A program made the position numbers and the translations under genes. Below the pieces are notes generated by a model. That model made no database searches, was not told where the DNA came from, and was given only the letters and a program-made list of their open reading frames with translations. A stretch of DNA of 64,000 nt, from NCBI GenBank assembly GCA_002007465.1, contig LNAC01000110.1, positions 496,850 to 560,849 of the forward strand, given 5' to 3'. Positions 11,051 to 23,735 of the stretch are shown here, one piece after another. The stretch's first letter is position 1. Each line of letters starts with the position of its first letter. This DNA comes from Ailurus styani. Lineage: Eukaryota; Chordata; Mammalia; Carnivora; Ailuridae.

Positions 11051-12299
11051 GGCTTTCAGGTATGGCTATAGCTGTTACGGTAATCTGACACTGACGAGTG
11101 TGGGAAGCGGAGCATTGAGGAATTTGAGAGAATACACTGCGTCGAGGCCAGTTTTCTTGCAGGAATAGGAGCTGCCAATGTAATAACTTCTTCGGGCTAG
11201 GGTTGGCCAGGCACGAGCAGGAAAAAGCTGGACAACAGTGTAACGGAAGTCATAGCAGACTTTCTTTTTTCATGGATGATTTTGTTTCTCTATATTTCCT
11301 TCAAATATTTAGGTATTTTCCTAATTTTATACAATGGGCTCCAGTTTACAACCACTAAGAAAAAACCTACCGTGAACACAATATTTATAAGGAGGCAGAT
11401 GTACACCTTTTTTATATCTAAACAGAAGTGTTAGGAAATCTGATTATATTTCTCTTTTATAGAGCTCAGTAGCAATTGAAGGGACACAATTATCCTTCCT
11501 AAAACTCAACCTTTTGTTGTGTAGGGGGAGAAAAATCATTACTCTGTAAAAAAAAATTACAGAAAAATAATTACCTTAGAATTACAGAGGGAAGAGCCTT
11601 GCCTCAACTGATCTTTCAAGAGTATTAGCTCAAATCTATCATGAAACCCACCACGTTCAGCCTGAATTCAGCTGTTGTATCTGTCTGGGGCATGTCTGTG
11701 TATGTATGTATTTTCCTAAAGATTCTGCAGAAAGAGTTCTAGCTGGTGTGTCCCTTCCCTGCTCTTTGCACAGAAATGGAAAGTAAAGGGATGGAAAGTA
11801 GTTTCCCTTCCTGGAAGGAGGTGCTTTTGTGTTCTTCTGCCTTGTGCCAAACCATATCAGTGCCCCTACACTTTTCAATCAGGGGAAAGGGGGGGAAAAG
11901 CCCTGGGTCAGAAGAGCAGCGTATATGAAACTTTGTTCACTGAATATCTCATGAGAAAAAACTATCATTGCCCAACGTTTACTCAGGGTTAATAGAACAT
12001 ATGGTGCAAGCAAATCTTGTAACCAGCAAAATTCATTCCCAGCAAGTACAAAGGTGCAAGGTGTGACACCTCGTACACATCAACTCAAGACCTGGTGTAA
12101 GGAAGACACTTGCTGAGCTGTGCGACACAGAGACAGCATTATAGTGCTGAGAGTAAGGAAGCAGGTGTAACAATTCTCAGCTTGTGAATCCAGAAAAGTC
12201 CTGGAAATACATTTGCTAAAATGAGGATTATAAAAACATTTAAACTGCTTAGCTGCCTTCCCAGAAATGTGGAAAACATTCCTTAGAAAGCACTCTTTC

Positions 12300-13080
12300 A
12301 TTCAGCAGTGTTCACTGAGTCACTCCTGTGAGCCCCACGCTGTGCAAGGTGTTGGGAGTGAATCAGTGAGCAAACAAGATGACCTAAAGGTCCCACTTTA
12401 GGTTAGTGGGCCAGGTGTTTTCAACAGAGAGAAGCAGATTCACAGCACCTGTGGTGGGAACAGACTTCAACTGTTTTGTAGATACTAAGAAAACTCACGT
12501 GCCTAAGGAGAGGAAAGGAGGTAATGGTGGGAGGTGAGTTCCAAGATGGTGGTGGGCAGCCTTACCCGCCAAGGAAAGAAATTGGGACTCTAAATATTAT
12601 GGGGTGCCATTGAGATAGTTTGAGCAGTGGAGTGATATGATCTGATTAACTTAAAAAACTTAATTACTCTGGCTGCTACTGGATTGTGGGAAGGGTGAGA
12701 GAGAACACGAGAGGTGAGTTAGCATCTCCTGCAGTCTTCAGGTGCATGGTGCTGGCATAAGAGGCATGGGGCAAGTGCTTGTCTTGGACTTGTATTTGGA
12801 AGTAGAGTCTGTGGAAGGACGTGTGTGCTGATGGAGTGGGTGTACTGGAGGAGAAAAACAGAAACAAAGATTCATGAGGACAACTAGAGGATTTGGATGG
12901 AGCTCCAGAGTTCCCTGAAATGGGAAGACTGAGCCAGAAGTGGGTTAGGTGGAGCTGCAAACATGGGATGGCAAGAGTTTTGTTTTGGACTTGGTAGTTT
13001 AAAAAATCTGTTAGACCTCCAGTTGGAAAGGTGTATGAGCTAAGATCTTTGGAGAGAGCTGAGGGAGATAGGAACTTGGG
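12300..13080. repeat. Ancient interspersed repeat, class unresolved
   Basis: Phrases such as GTGAGCCCCACGCTGTGCAAG, GGAGTGATATGATCTGATT, ACTCTGGCTGCTACTGGATT and TGAAATGGGAAGACTGAG occur in an order seen in old mammalian dispersed repeats. The first about 80 bases resemble an antisense L2 or MIR-like segment. The rest belongs to a family I recognise but cannot name. Confidence 0.45.
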
Positions 13081-13504
13081 AGCATGTAGACTGAATTTTT
13101 ATGCAGATAACTAAGGTTAATTATAGGCCAGGGTGGAGATCACTGGGAAGTTGGTGTGGAGAGTATGTAGCATGTGGTTTTCGCCGTTGCCTTTTGCTTT
13201 ATCCCACACCAGGTGTAAGCATTTCTTTCTTCCTGGGTGGTCAGCCTGCTTTCCATGGTGGAAATTTAGGAATATTCATGTTTCTTTCCAACTCCAGTTG
13301 AAATGTAAATTTCCATTCTTCTGTTATGTTTTGTTGCAAGAAAAACTACTTCATAAAATAACTTTCATCATAACTCATTCTTAGGAAGGAAGATTACCTT
13401 TTATTTATTATTCTACTTTTGTATGCATTGTTCACTTTTGCTGTTCTTTGGGTGATGTAGAGCAAGTCTTATTTTCATACAAATACTCTAGAATAAAAGA
13501 GAAG

Positions 13505-13700
13505 GAGAATTAAAGTTCATAGAACACTTTTAATGTGCAGCCATTGTACGCTTTGTTTTATACATCATTTTATTCAATCCTCAGGCCCCTCTCAGGTAGG
13601 ATCTATTAACTCAATTTTCAGCAGGGGAGCTGAGAATCAGAAAGATGACATGATCAGGATGTGTGGAAACAACAGAGCTCCTCATCTGTTCACTGCAACT
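13505..13700 (-). repeat. MIR fragment, - strand
   Basis: The antisense MIR order is visible: TATACATCATTTTATTCAAT, CCTCAGGCCC, AGGTAGGATCTATTAAC, then GCAGGGGAGCTGAGAATCAG. The sequence after 13760 (GGAGATACAAAGGCAAGC) resembles a separate L2 scrap. Confidence 0.65.
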
Positions 13701-13894
13701 TTCTGCATTGCAAAATAGTGGAAAAAGGGCGGGAAGACTTTCACGTATTACAGGATTTTTGTTTTTTAGTATCTGTGGTAGATCAAATTCTACAGTAGAT
13801 GATAGGAGATACAAAGGCAAGCAAACTCTAGTCTCTGTCCTGGAAGACCTCACTCTCCGGCAAGAACTAGAAATATAAGCAAATGGCTCTGTCA

Positions 13895-14130
13895 GTGGGT
13901 CTCATCCTTTTAGTTCATGGGAGCTCTTTACATTTTTTTTTTTAATTATTGAAGATCCCGAAGATCTTTTGTTTAAATGGGGTATGTCTGCTGATATTTA
14001 CCAATTAAAAATTAAAATAGAGACATTTTTAAGTATTTATTTAAAATAATAAAACCATGTTGTAGGTTTACATAATTTTTTATGAACATTAACTATATTT
14101 TCTACAAAATAAAAGTAATGAGTAGAGAGA
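13895..14130. mobile_element. Probable hAT-Charlie-type remnant, AT-rich
   Basis: TCAGTGGGTCTCATCCTTTT, then TTATTGAAGATCCCGAAGAT, TGATATTTACCAATTAAAAA and ACTATATTTTCTACAAAATA resemble a known Charlie-family MER repeat that starts CAGTGGTTCTC. The subfamily is not assigned and the edges are approximate. Confidence 0.5.
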
Positions 14131-14930
14131 CATTGTCAGTCTAACCTAGACAGATTAAACTAGGTTTCATCTGTACTGGACAGGCTCTTCAGGAGAAACT
14201 CAAGGATTATGTAGCCCTCTTCTCCTACCTGGGATTTGGAAGTCTGTTTTGGGAAACCCTGAGAGAAGCACTTTCTCCACATAGCCCGGGGGAGGAATGT
14301 CAATCATGAATGCTTTTTCCCAATCTTGTGTTAAAGGCTAGCTTGGGTCTCCTGAGAGAACACATCAGGGAAAGTGATTCCCATTTATATTTTTTACAGT
14401 TTGATGATATTTAGAGTACATTTCTCACATCATAGTTAATTACATTAGATAAGGGCTGCCTCTTTGCAGTATGTGTTTTTAACATTTGAAATGTTCATGT
14501 GCTGTCCATTGTTTCTGTGGAGTGCCACACCACTGAGACTTCTCTGACAGGTTTTTGTTTTCTTCCACATTCCTGTCCACCCCCATCTTTCTCACGCTTC
14601 TCATGACCTTTATTTCCTTTCCTTTATCCTCTGTGTTTGTTCATCCTGTTTGTTGCCCGGCCCATATTTCAGGACAGGGATGAGTTGCAAGTGCTGTGTA
14701 GGCACTAGTGAAGAAACAGAAGGGTGTGGTTCTTCCAAAGATGCACTTGTGCGAGTGTACATAGAATCCTTCCTGCTTGTGAGCAAAGCCTAATACAAAG
14801 AATTTTAAAACCACTGGCACCATGGTGCTTTAAGATAAAGAAGTCTTTTGTTTCAAAGTACGTTTTCGTTTCATACTGTTAGCAGAACAGAAGCCACTTG
14901 GAAGCTTTCTGGATGAAAATAGGTAATCCA

Positions 14931-15150
14931 GGGCGCCTGGGTGGCTCAGTGGGTTAAAGCCGCTGCCTTCGGCTCAGGTCATGATCCCAGGGTCCTGGGA
15001 TCGAGGTCCACATCGGGCTCTCTGCTCAGCAGGGAGCCTGCTTCCTCCTCTCTCCTCTCTCTCTGCCTGCCTCTCTGCCTACTTGTAATCTCTCTCTCTG
15101 TGTCAAATGAATAAATAAAAATTAAAAAAAAAAACTTAAAAAAAAAAAAA
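14931..15150 (+). mobile_element. Can-SINE, + strand, young copy
   Basis: The element runs from GGGCGCCTGGGTGGCTCAG through the CT-rich tract to ATGAATAAATAAAAATT and two A runs. Perfect 17-base target-site duplications GAAAATAGGTAATCCAG occur at 14915-14931 and 15151-15167. Little divergence from the other young copies here suggests a recent insertion. Confidence 0.96.
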
Positions 15151-15201
15151 GAAAATAGGTAATCCAGCTCAGTATTCGTGGTATGCAGATAGCAACACTA
15201 T

Positions 15202-15420
15202 TGCATTTTTAGGTACCCGATTATTTATTGAGCTTCCCTTTTTCGATATGTACCTTTTTTGAAGTGCACACAGTTGTCCTTTGCCTCCTCACTTGGCTTT
15301 AATGTTTGAAGCTCTGTTTTTGGGGCATAGAATGAATATAATCCTTCATCTGTGAGGNTGCATTTTTAGGTACCCGATTATTTATTGAGCTTCCCTTTTT
15401 CGATATGTACCTTTTTTGAA
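15202..15420. repeat. 62-base direct duplication around a single N (assembly join)
   Basis: Bases 15202-15263 and 15359-15420 are identical over 62 bases, and a lone N at 15358 directly precedes the second copy. The pattern fits two overlapping contig ends placed side by side rather than a biological tandem repeat. Confidence 0.85.
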
Positions 15421-16224
15421 AGGTACAGTGTTTACATTTGACAATGTGGGTGGGTTGATAGACAAGCTCTTAGTGCCAGTATTTTCTCTCAAGGAAGGCA
15501 TGATTCTTAGAATCAGCTATCGTCAGGAGAGTTTGTAGGAATAGTGATTTTTCAGGGAATGTGTGGAATGGTCTTTACAGAGTGGTCTTCTCTTTGTGGT
15601 CCTGGCTGCTGAAGGCGGTGCCTTGGGGGAGAGGAGCCGCTCAGAGTCGGTTCAGGCTCCCTGGTTCCCCAGGGCCCACGGAGCCTGAACCGAATCCTGG
15701 TCTCCCTGGTGGCAAGTGGAAAGGAGTGAAGGAGTGTATGCTGCCTGTGTTTGTCTTAAAAATTTGGGATTTGGGGTAAATTTTTTAATAAAAATATTTA
15801 TTGTATTAACACAGTGAGGTCTTTCCTTCTTTCCTTTTATATCCTGTACATACTCTGTACACATTAGTTATCTCTCTTGGTGTTTTATTGCTGAATTGAT
15901 GGCCTTTCCCCCCCGACTGTTCATGTTTCATATTTACCCACCTGGTCTTTTTTCTTGGGGTGGGGGGTGGTAGGGACTTTTTTCTTCTCTGATTTTTCCT
16001 TCTCTTTGTTGCTGTATCCTCTTTATTTTTCCATATCACATCTCTCCCTTTTTTCCTATCTCTCTGCTACCTATTGTCTGCCCTGTTTTTCCTACAATTC
16101 CCCATATTTTATTTTCTTACCTATGAAGATTGATTATGGGGGTAATAGAAGTAAGAGTTTGGTTAGTTGCATTCTGACAGTATGAACATTTGAGCCAGCC
16201 AATCCTTGTGATTCTGTTTAAAAG

Positions 16225-16495
16225 AAAAAAAAATCTCCAACCATAAGAGACTCCTAATCTCACAAAACAAACGGAGGGTTACTGGGGGGTGGGAGGGTAG
16301 GGATAGGGTGGATGGGTTATGGACATTGGGGAGGATTTGTGCTTTGGTGAATGCTGTGAAAGATGTAAGCCTGATGATTCACAGACCTGTACCCCTTGGG
16401 CAAAGAATAAAAAAAAATAATACACTACATGTTAACTAAATTGAATCTAAATTAAAAATTTAAAAATAAAAAAAGAAAAGAAAAGAAAAAAAAAC
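16225..16495 (+). mobile_element. 5'-truncated young L1 3' end (type A 3' UTR), + strand
   Basis: The sequence CCATAAGAGACTCCTAATCT, then a G-rich stretch (GGGTTACTGGGGGGTGGGAG), GGTGGATGGGTTATGGAC, CCTGATGATTCACAGACC and TGTACCCC is the carnivore L1 3' UTR end. An A-rich tail follows, including ACTACATGTTAACTAAATTG and GAAAA units. It is closely similar to the copies at 29.6 and 63.3 kb. Only the last few hundred bases of the element are present. Confidence 0.88.
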
Positions 16496-16649
16496 TTTTA
16501 TCAGATGTGTGCCTCACAATGTGATTAACATGAATTGTGTAGGCTTTTGTCTCAGTACACATTATGTGTATTTATTTAAATGTGCATGCATGCTGTGGAT
16601 TGTGTTTGAGAGGTAGGATCCTTTATGGGCTGCATCTCCATGCTGTCTG

Positions 16650-16885
16650 GTACAGATGACCTTTGAACAACACAGGGCTTAGGGGTGCCAGCCCTCCACA
16701 CAGTTGAATATCTATGTGTAACTTCTGAACCCCCAGAAATCTAGCTAGTAATAGTCGTTTAGAAACCTTACTGATAACATAAACAGCAGATTAACACGTA
16801 TTTTTTAAGTTATATGTGTCATATACTGTATTCTTTAAGCTAGAGAAAAGAAAATGTGATTAAGGAAATCCTAAGAAAGAGTACA
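16650..16885 (+). mobile_element. Tigger/MER8-like DNA transposon remnant
   Basis: GATGACCTTTGAACAACACA, GGGCTTAGGGGTGCCAGCCC, TTACTGATAACATAAACAGC and AAGCTAGAGAAAAGAAAATG match the order of a mariner-type (Tigger-related) mammalian repeat beginning TTGACCCTTGAACAAC. The right end stops about 130 bases before FBN2 exon 5. The strand is given in the usual consensus direction. Confidence 0.75.
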
Positions 16886-17015
16886 GCACTGTACTGTGTT
16901 CATCGAAAAGAACCTGCTTATGAGTGGACCAGCACAATTTAACCTGTGATGTTCAGCGGTCACCTGTACTTGGAGATTGACCATATAATGAGTTTCTTGC
17001 TGTGTTTGTGTGCAG

Positions 17016-17111
17016 CTGTCTGCGAAAATGGGTGTCAGAATGGTGGACGTTGTATTGGACCTAACCGCTGTGCTTGTGTTTATGGATTCACTGGTCCACA
17101 GTGCGAAAGAG
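17016..17111 (+). CDS. FBN2: Fibrillin-2 exon 5 (EGF-like module 3)
   Basis: This 96-base, phase 1-1 exon lies between TTTGTGTGCAG and the donor GTAAGA. Joined to the C from exon 4 it reads [20 protein letters not shown], then [12 protein letters not shown], and leaves the G of the expected aspartate codon. The six cysteines and the YGFTGPQC ending define the third EGF-like module, which precedes the first hybrid domain. [20 protein letters not shown] is the fibrillin-2 form; fibrillin-1 has CESGCLNGGRCVAPNRCACT as I remember it. The next exon should start with the rest of Asp and a YRTGPCF-type block, and was not found downstream. Confidence 0.97.
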
Positions 17112-19949
17112 GTAAGAAAAGAGAAATGAGAACCTCCTTTTGGAGAAGTCTCTTTTGTTTTAAAAACATGTAATTTTTGGTTATCCAAAGAAAATTCTTC
17201 TGACAAAATTATATTTTTATTCATCTTTGATGATGTCTATAACTTGAATGGTAAGATTATGAGACATCGCTAACAACAACTGGAGAGTGTCCATTTTCTG
17301 CACCAGAGTGATCTCAGTTCAGGAGGCCCATGGAAGTTCTGTTGGGCAGGAGAATAGGCATGGAGGAATGGATGCTAGTAGGCATCCAGCATTGTCTACC
17401 CATGTAAATGGTCAGTCAGGCCAATATGAAACCAATTTACCATGATATGAATAGTACTTAGACTCATGATCGGTGGACTGTTGGAAATCTCCAGTGTCGA
17501 TGCACTAAATGATCTATTAATGGTATCCTGGAAGCAAATGGGTGCCAGTGGCCTATCAAAGATGTTTAATCTTATAAAATGTGAGAAATAACTATTTAAC
17601 ACTAAACAGTATGAGTAAAAATAATGTTAAACTAGAAGCAGTATAATCCCTTATAATGACATACATCCTCAGTTGATTTTCCCGGGGTTTGTCATAGCAT
17701 CTAAACTTGTACAGCACATTCTTTGTTGCGAGATGTTAGAGTATATGAAGCTATGCCATTGAAATATTACAGATAAGTAGTGGTGATGGTTTATATATGT
17801 ATAAAGGTGTTGAACTGCAAAGAAGCCTTGTATTTAAAAAAAATTATATCATTACCATGACAAAAACTTCATCTTAGTATTTGGGTTAAATCTTGAGAAG
17901 AAATCGAGAAATTGGAATTCTCGTTAAAGTTTGAAAAGTAAGATGTATGGATGTATGAAGCCTTTTAACATACACTGGTATGTATATCTACCTCATGATA
18001 TTTATATTATTCCTAAGGTAATTGAAATTTCTTGGGACTGAACTACATTCCACAAATGACAGTTTATGGTTATGCTTAGGGCAAACTTAAATGTCTTTAC
18101 CAGATGCTTTTATTTTGAGAAGAAAAATTAATTATGAAATGTTAGCTTGAAAAGGTAAGTTGTTGAGAATGAAATAACACAAATTTCCTACATAACGTTA
18201 AGCTTATTTAAATACTACAGAATGAAAAATATGTCATTTTAAAATTTCGAACGTAATTTTAATTGGTAGAGGTGATGGTCATTTTTCTGGAAGTCCTGTA
18301 ACCTTTATAGTTCTCTCGTCCTGAAGCAGATTTCAAGGTCATTTCCTAATTGGCAAAGGAATTGGGTGGTTTCAAGTCAGAAGTTTCCAGGCATTACATC
18401 ATCGTTCTTCAACAGTTATCCATTCATTAGATTTGTTAGTCCTTACTACATTTATGGGAATCCAATAAGGACGTACATATATCTTACATGTTCAGTAGCA
18501 TGTTTTCAGAAGAAATTACAAAATTGATTAGTTAATGAATTGGACTGAAAGATATTTTTAAAACATGGGTTTACTTCTTAAAAACCTTTTTAATTATTAC
18601 CCTTCAGATGAAAGTTCTAAAACCTTTTTTTCTTCCAAACAAACTTAATAATTTTCACTCTTGTATTGCAAGTATGAGCTTACATATTTTTAGAAGTTAT
18701 TTTTAGTGGAATAATTTAGTATGTAATAACTAATCCCTGTGAAAGTAGAGTTCGTAATTTTTCTTAAACATTGTGTACACACATACACAAGGAATAATTC
18801 GTTTACGTTGAGCTTAGTGAATACAAATAGGCTCACATGCCCTGTTAACATTTAAAGTTCATATTGTGTTTTTCAGTTACAGAGTTTCAAAACATATGTT
18901 CTTTGTTCTCTTAAAAAAAAAGACTTTTGTGAAATGAGGGATGTTTTTCCTCCTTAATGTAGGACACATATAATTTTCCTTTAAATTGGCCTCTGGGGAT
19001 CAGTTGTATGATAAAACATGGCTGCTTTTCCAGCTATCTAGGCTCCTGGCAGACTGGTTTCCGGACTGGAGACAGAGACTGAGTGGTAACTGAGTGGCTG
19101 GCATGATTATGGTATTTAACTTGAGTCTTGGTGCTGGGTTAGCTGAACCTCTTTGGAGTTCTCTTCTCACTCATGCTGATATGTACAATGACCTTTTATA
19201 CTTAGCATTAAAGAAAGAATTCTTATGAGCACTGCTGATTATAGAAGGCAGACAACCCAGCTGTGTCCAAGGCACATGTAGAGACTCCGTTCTTTTTTGG
19301 CTTCTCTTTCTGAATACATAGCATCTGAAATAAAAGATAAACATTGTGTTTAATATATATCTGAGAATACAGAGAAATGGAATTAACGTTGTATATCAAG
19401 ACCTGGTGTTTTTTCCCCAAACACTTAAAAACATATCTTATTATTTATTGGTAGAAATTTGGTGGGCGTGGGTGAGCAGGCAAGAAACGAATTTACCTAA
19501 GGAATTTCTGGACAAAATGCAGTGATTACTTGATCACAAATGCTGCCATCCCAAAGTCCTTATTTCAGTTTCTTTGACTTAAATGATGGTCGAAAGCTTG
19601 AATTTTCCTTAAGGCTTTATATAAGGACCATCTGTTAAAAATATATCCTACACTCTTTTTAAATCATCCAAAAATTATTACTACACCCTGTTTTTATCAT
19701 GTAAACATGACTTTCTTTTAAAAACACATAAATTTGGTGAAATTTCAAATATCCTTGTATTTAGTGACATTTCCTTAAAAACGTACATTTTTTGGTAAAT
19801 GCTACCTTAAAAAGGAGGATTGGAGATTAACTTTTTAATCTGTTGACATTTTTAAGAAAAATTCCATTTGTCAATCTGAAGCTACTTTTAAAAAGGTGAG
19901 CTCAAATGTTAACGTGTGTGAAATGTAAACTTTCAAGCCTTTGTGTAAA

Positions 19950-20225
19950 ATGAATCAGGGATGGATTTCTCTTCAGGATAAGTTTCATAAAATCATCCAG
20001 TTGTAGAACTTCATGCATGATCTCATCGTCTAAAAGCCTTTTGGAGGAGTCACTCAGCCTCTGCTTGAATGTCTCCAGACACAGGGTTCTCACTCACTCA
20101 CCCCATTGAGAAGCAGGGTTTCACGGTCAGAATCGTAGTTGTTCAAATGCTGTGTTATGGTTTTGCCTAAGCTAGGCAGTTAGGGGACGGACAGCCCATC
20201 CCTTATTGCCCAGTTCAGTGGACAT
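19950..20225. repeat. Possible CR1/L3-type LINE scrap
   Basis: GAATGTCTCCAGACACAGGG, TTCTCACTCACTCACCCCAT and TTGAGAAGCAGGG resemble the antisense CR1/L3 phrase about a block of skin-gene-like text ending in 'CTCACTACCTCC'. The match is weak, and ordinary unique sequence is a fair alternative. Confidence 0.3.
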
Positions 20226-21189
20226 GATGATGGTGGTTTCTCTAAAAGAAGGCACTCATAGTCTTACTCCTCAGGTTTGCCTATTGGTAATTTGAAGTCT
20301 AATTATAAGTTCTTGAGTTACTCTGTGTATTTGTGTTCATCCACCCGACATTTCAGGAAGTAAATGTACTGGGATCGCTATTCAGCCTACTCAGACCACA
20401 CCTAGATTCTCCAAAAACAAGAGTGGAGGCAGGCAAACTAGGGTTTTCCTGAGTTCTGGTAATTAGGTAGACCAGACCTAAGTGTGTTCAGAAATAATTG
20501 ATGTGTGTATTAATTAACATGTATTAATTGATGCATGAATTGATTAATTCCATGGTCTTGGAATTTATTCTAAAGTGCACATGGTGAGTTTGTTCAGCCT
20601 ATGAAGTAACAGCAAATTAGTGCGACCAGGAATACAGGGGAGTCTGGTGAGAGAATAAGCAGGTATATTATGCAGGATTCTATACACAATGGATTTGATG
20701 CTTCCAAGAAATGTATAAGCAGTACTTTTCAGAAAAAATTCATTCTATTGTAATACTCTTATCTACTATGAAATAATTTCAAAAATAGGATACACAAAAA
20801 CATGCAATTCGTAATTCTTCCAGTCAGAATTAATTATTTTGTAAAATTGAGGGGGGTATGCTTGAATCCTTTTTTCTCCTACACATATATTGCTTATGCA
20901 GATTGGGATCTTTCCATTCTTACTGGAATCCACCCATCTGTAATGTGAGATCTGCTTGTGTCCTGCTCATTTGTGTTATGAAATGCATTATGTTATAGAC
21001 TGAAATAGTTGTGCTGCATATTGTAACAGTGAGGGCCAGGCATCTGCATTCTCTATAGTCATGCCATGTTTGTAAAGTTATTTCCTTGGTGTCACAGATG
21101 AGGGAATTTTGCCTAGGTAATTATGGTAGAAATGGGAAGTATAAGGATGAAAAGAGGATATCAAACAATCTAATTTAAGACCTTAAACT

Positions 21190-21400
21190 CAATTACTGTG
21201 ATAGCTGCTTGTGTGCCCTAATTATATTTCTCTATTAATTGACATTTAGGGTCATTTCCAGAGTTTCTTTTTTGCTTTGTTGCCTTATTTGTATTTTAGC
21301 AATGCTGTGATAAGAATCTGTGTAGATAAATCTATAACCTCAATTTTATTCTTAGAAATAGAAGTGCATAGAAATCCAACTGCTGAGTTATTGAGTATGT
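21190..21400 (-). mobile_element. Ancient L1 3' fragment, - strand
   Basis: TTGACATTTAGGGTCATTTC, TATTTTAGCAATGCTGTGAT and TTATTCTTAGAAATAGAAGT are in the order of an antisense old L1 end (the 'hinge' of AATGCTGC..., TCCTAGAAGTGGAATTGCTG). It is strongly diverged and the edges are uncertain. Confidence 0.5.
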
Positions 21401-22942
21401 GAAAGTTTAAAGCTTTTGATATATTCCATTTATTTCCCTCTAAAAAGTCTTTATTGATTTATTCCTTTGGTATTGTGTATAGAGTCTTTTGGCATTCCCA
21501 GATCTTAAAAATATCTATAGTTTCCCCCCTAGTGCTATGGTGATTTTCTTTTTGCTTTTTAAACCTGTTAGAATATATAGGAGGGTAATCTTTATTTTTA
21601 AATTAAGTAAATTTATTTATGAATATTAATTTTCATGTATCTTGAGTGTTTAAGTGTTAGGCTAGGTAGCTGGAGCTCAAGCTACAAAAACAAACAATAT
21701 AAGCTCTTAATGAGAAGCAAACTTAAGAAAAGCAGTGGCCGTCTACTTAAACATTAAAAAGGAATACAATATGTAAATAATAGGAGTAGGGATAGCTTTA
21801 TGTGAGAACTCAAGAATGCTTCCTGGTTAAGGGAGAATTAGAAATGTCTTCCTGCAGTTAATCTGAATGAAAAAAAATGACTCATTATAATGAGAAAAAG
21901 CAGTTTTGGACTAACTCCTGTATTGTTATTACAAGATACATCATGATTGACTTTTATGCTAGACAATTTTAAACTCCATATTTAAGTACCAATTACCACA
22001 ATCACTGAGCTGAACTTTTTTTATAGAGATAAAATGTCTGCCTTTCTCTTGCACTCTGAAGATTTAGTGAGAAATTAAAAGGAACAGAGAGAGACTGTTA
22101 CCAACCACAGATGTCAAACTCACGCGCGCCCAGACGCACGCACACATATACACTTATTTCTGCACTCGTGAGACTGTTAAGAACATTTTATAACCTCGCA
22201 CTCTCTAAGCTAAACTTAGCCTTAAATGGGCATCAGAGAAATACCAAAAGATCTGTGGGAACTTTACTTTTTGGCACTAGCTCAGATGACATCCTTATCT
22301 TGAATGCCATTAAGAACACAAGGGAAGGAAAATGAGAGCAAAAAAGCAGACAGTGGGAAGTAGAAGGGAAGGGTAGGAAGAAAGAAAGGAAGGATGAGAG
22401 AAAAGGAAGTATAATGCTGAGACGAGGAGTGAAGATGCTTGGTTCTAGAAAGGAAAGGTCTACATTTGAGAAAGAATCATTGATTGATTTGATCTGGGAG
22501 AAGCCGGGGCTCCCGCTTCTCAATCTTTGCCTTAAACCTCTGCTGTTTATATGTGTGTGGTAAGATCAGATGTGTTGGCAGCCTGTTAGACTTGGACGTT
22601 TTACCTTTGAAACTCCTTTGAATTAAAGCAGTGAGCGTTTTCATTTATTCCAGCTCTAAATGCCCCTTATTTATACATTTCTTTGTTTTTGGTTTATCTA
22701 TGTAGTGTAAGGGAACCCTGCAATAGAAAATTAAATATTAGAATATTTTATGTGTGTAATTCCATAAATATTTTCCTCTTTTCCTATTTTAACATCAGGT
22801 TGGAAGACATTAGTGATGAACTTGTGTGGACCCTGGGCAGAGCTACCACACAAACACATACACATGAATTAAATATAAAGAAATATTATATAGGATTCAG
22901 CAAAAAACAATAATAAAATGTTCATATGTACTCTGTACATTT

Positions 22943-23125
22943 GACCCTTGAACAACACAGGTTTGCACTCTGCAGCTCCCCTTGTATGTGGATTTTTTTC
23001 AGTATATGTACTACAGTACATTAACTGTATTTTCCTTAGGATTTTTTAATAGCATTTTATTTTATCTTAGCTTCATTATAAAAATGTAGTACATAATACA
23101 CATAAAATACACGTTAATCAACTGT
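22943..23125 (+). mobile_element. Tigger/MER8-like DNA transposon remnant
   Basis: TTGACCCTTGAACAACACAG, GTTTGCACTCTGCAGCTCCC and CTTGTATGTGGATTTTTTTC match the terminal part of the same Tigger-related family seen at 16.65 kb, in its other terminal version. The body after about 23040 is less certain. Confidence 0.7.
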
Positions 23126-23159
23126 TTATATTATTGGCAAGGCTTCTGATATATAAGAA

Positions 23160-23735
23160 GCAGAGTGCCTGGCACACAGTAGGCGTCCACTAAGTAGTAT
23201 TTGTTGTGCTGTAAGTACACAGGGTGTAGCCAGAATCAGAAATGAATTCTGTTATGTTTTAAGTATACAGCATGTAGTCAGAATCAGAACTGAATATTAA
23301 GACCTATATGACCTTGGAAATGTGATTACCCTCTCTGAACCTTGTTTCTGCATATAAAATATGTGTCTTTCATGTGACCCTTATTTTTGTGCCTTAAATG
23401 ACACAGTGTAATACCTGGAACCCAATAAATGGTAGTCATTGATTTTAATCTCTTTTAACTGGACTCCCTATTTATCAAAAAAAAAAGTAAATATGTTGGC
23501 TGGCTGTTCAAAATGGAAAATTAAAAAATGGAATTCCAAATGGGGAGTAAAAGGATTTTAATTACTTAAGTTAATTACTTAAGTCATATAAATAAATTTC
23601 CATGCTGTCCTTATTGAGAATACATACCATATTTTAAGGGAGGTTCACCTTCCTGGTATGAGAATTAAATGAGAGATACAGTGCCTAGCCAGAGTCTACT
23701 ACAGAGAGGGTACTCAGTGAATGATAAGCTATCAT
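23160..23735 (+). repeat. Cluster of MIR/L2 3' scraps, + strand
   Basis: Three pieces are visible. The first, 23160-23215, is GAGTGCCTGGCACACAGTAG, an L2/MIR 3' end. The second, 23270-23445, is a MIR with ATGACCTTGGAAATGTGATT, CTCTCTGAACCTTGTTTCTG and CCCAATAAATGG. The third, 23655-23735, is another MIR 3' end with GAGAATTAAATGAGAGATAC and AGTGCCTAGCC. Simple unique sequence separates them. Confidence 0.65.

Larger units (their letters stand above)
9069..17015 (+). other. FBN2: FBN2 intron 4 (7,947 bases)
   Basis: The donor is GTAAGG and the acceptor is TGTTTGTGTGCAG. It contains an old L1 tail, hAT-type DNA transposon remnants, MIR and other ancient repeats, a young SINE, an assembly duplication, a young L1 3' end and a Tigger-type remnant; these are listed separately. 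In 9069-9980, 11051-12300, 14131-14914 and 15421-16224 I recognise nothing beyond ordinary intronic sequence. The acceptor lies only about 130 bases beyond the Tigger-like repeat. Confidence 0.8.

Noticed and set aside
1..17111. FBN1 (fibrillin-1) as the gene identity
   Set aside because: [24 protein letters not shown] and [13 protein letters not shown] are fibrillin-2 forms; the fibrillin-1 residues I remember differ at each of these places.
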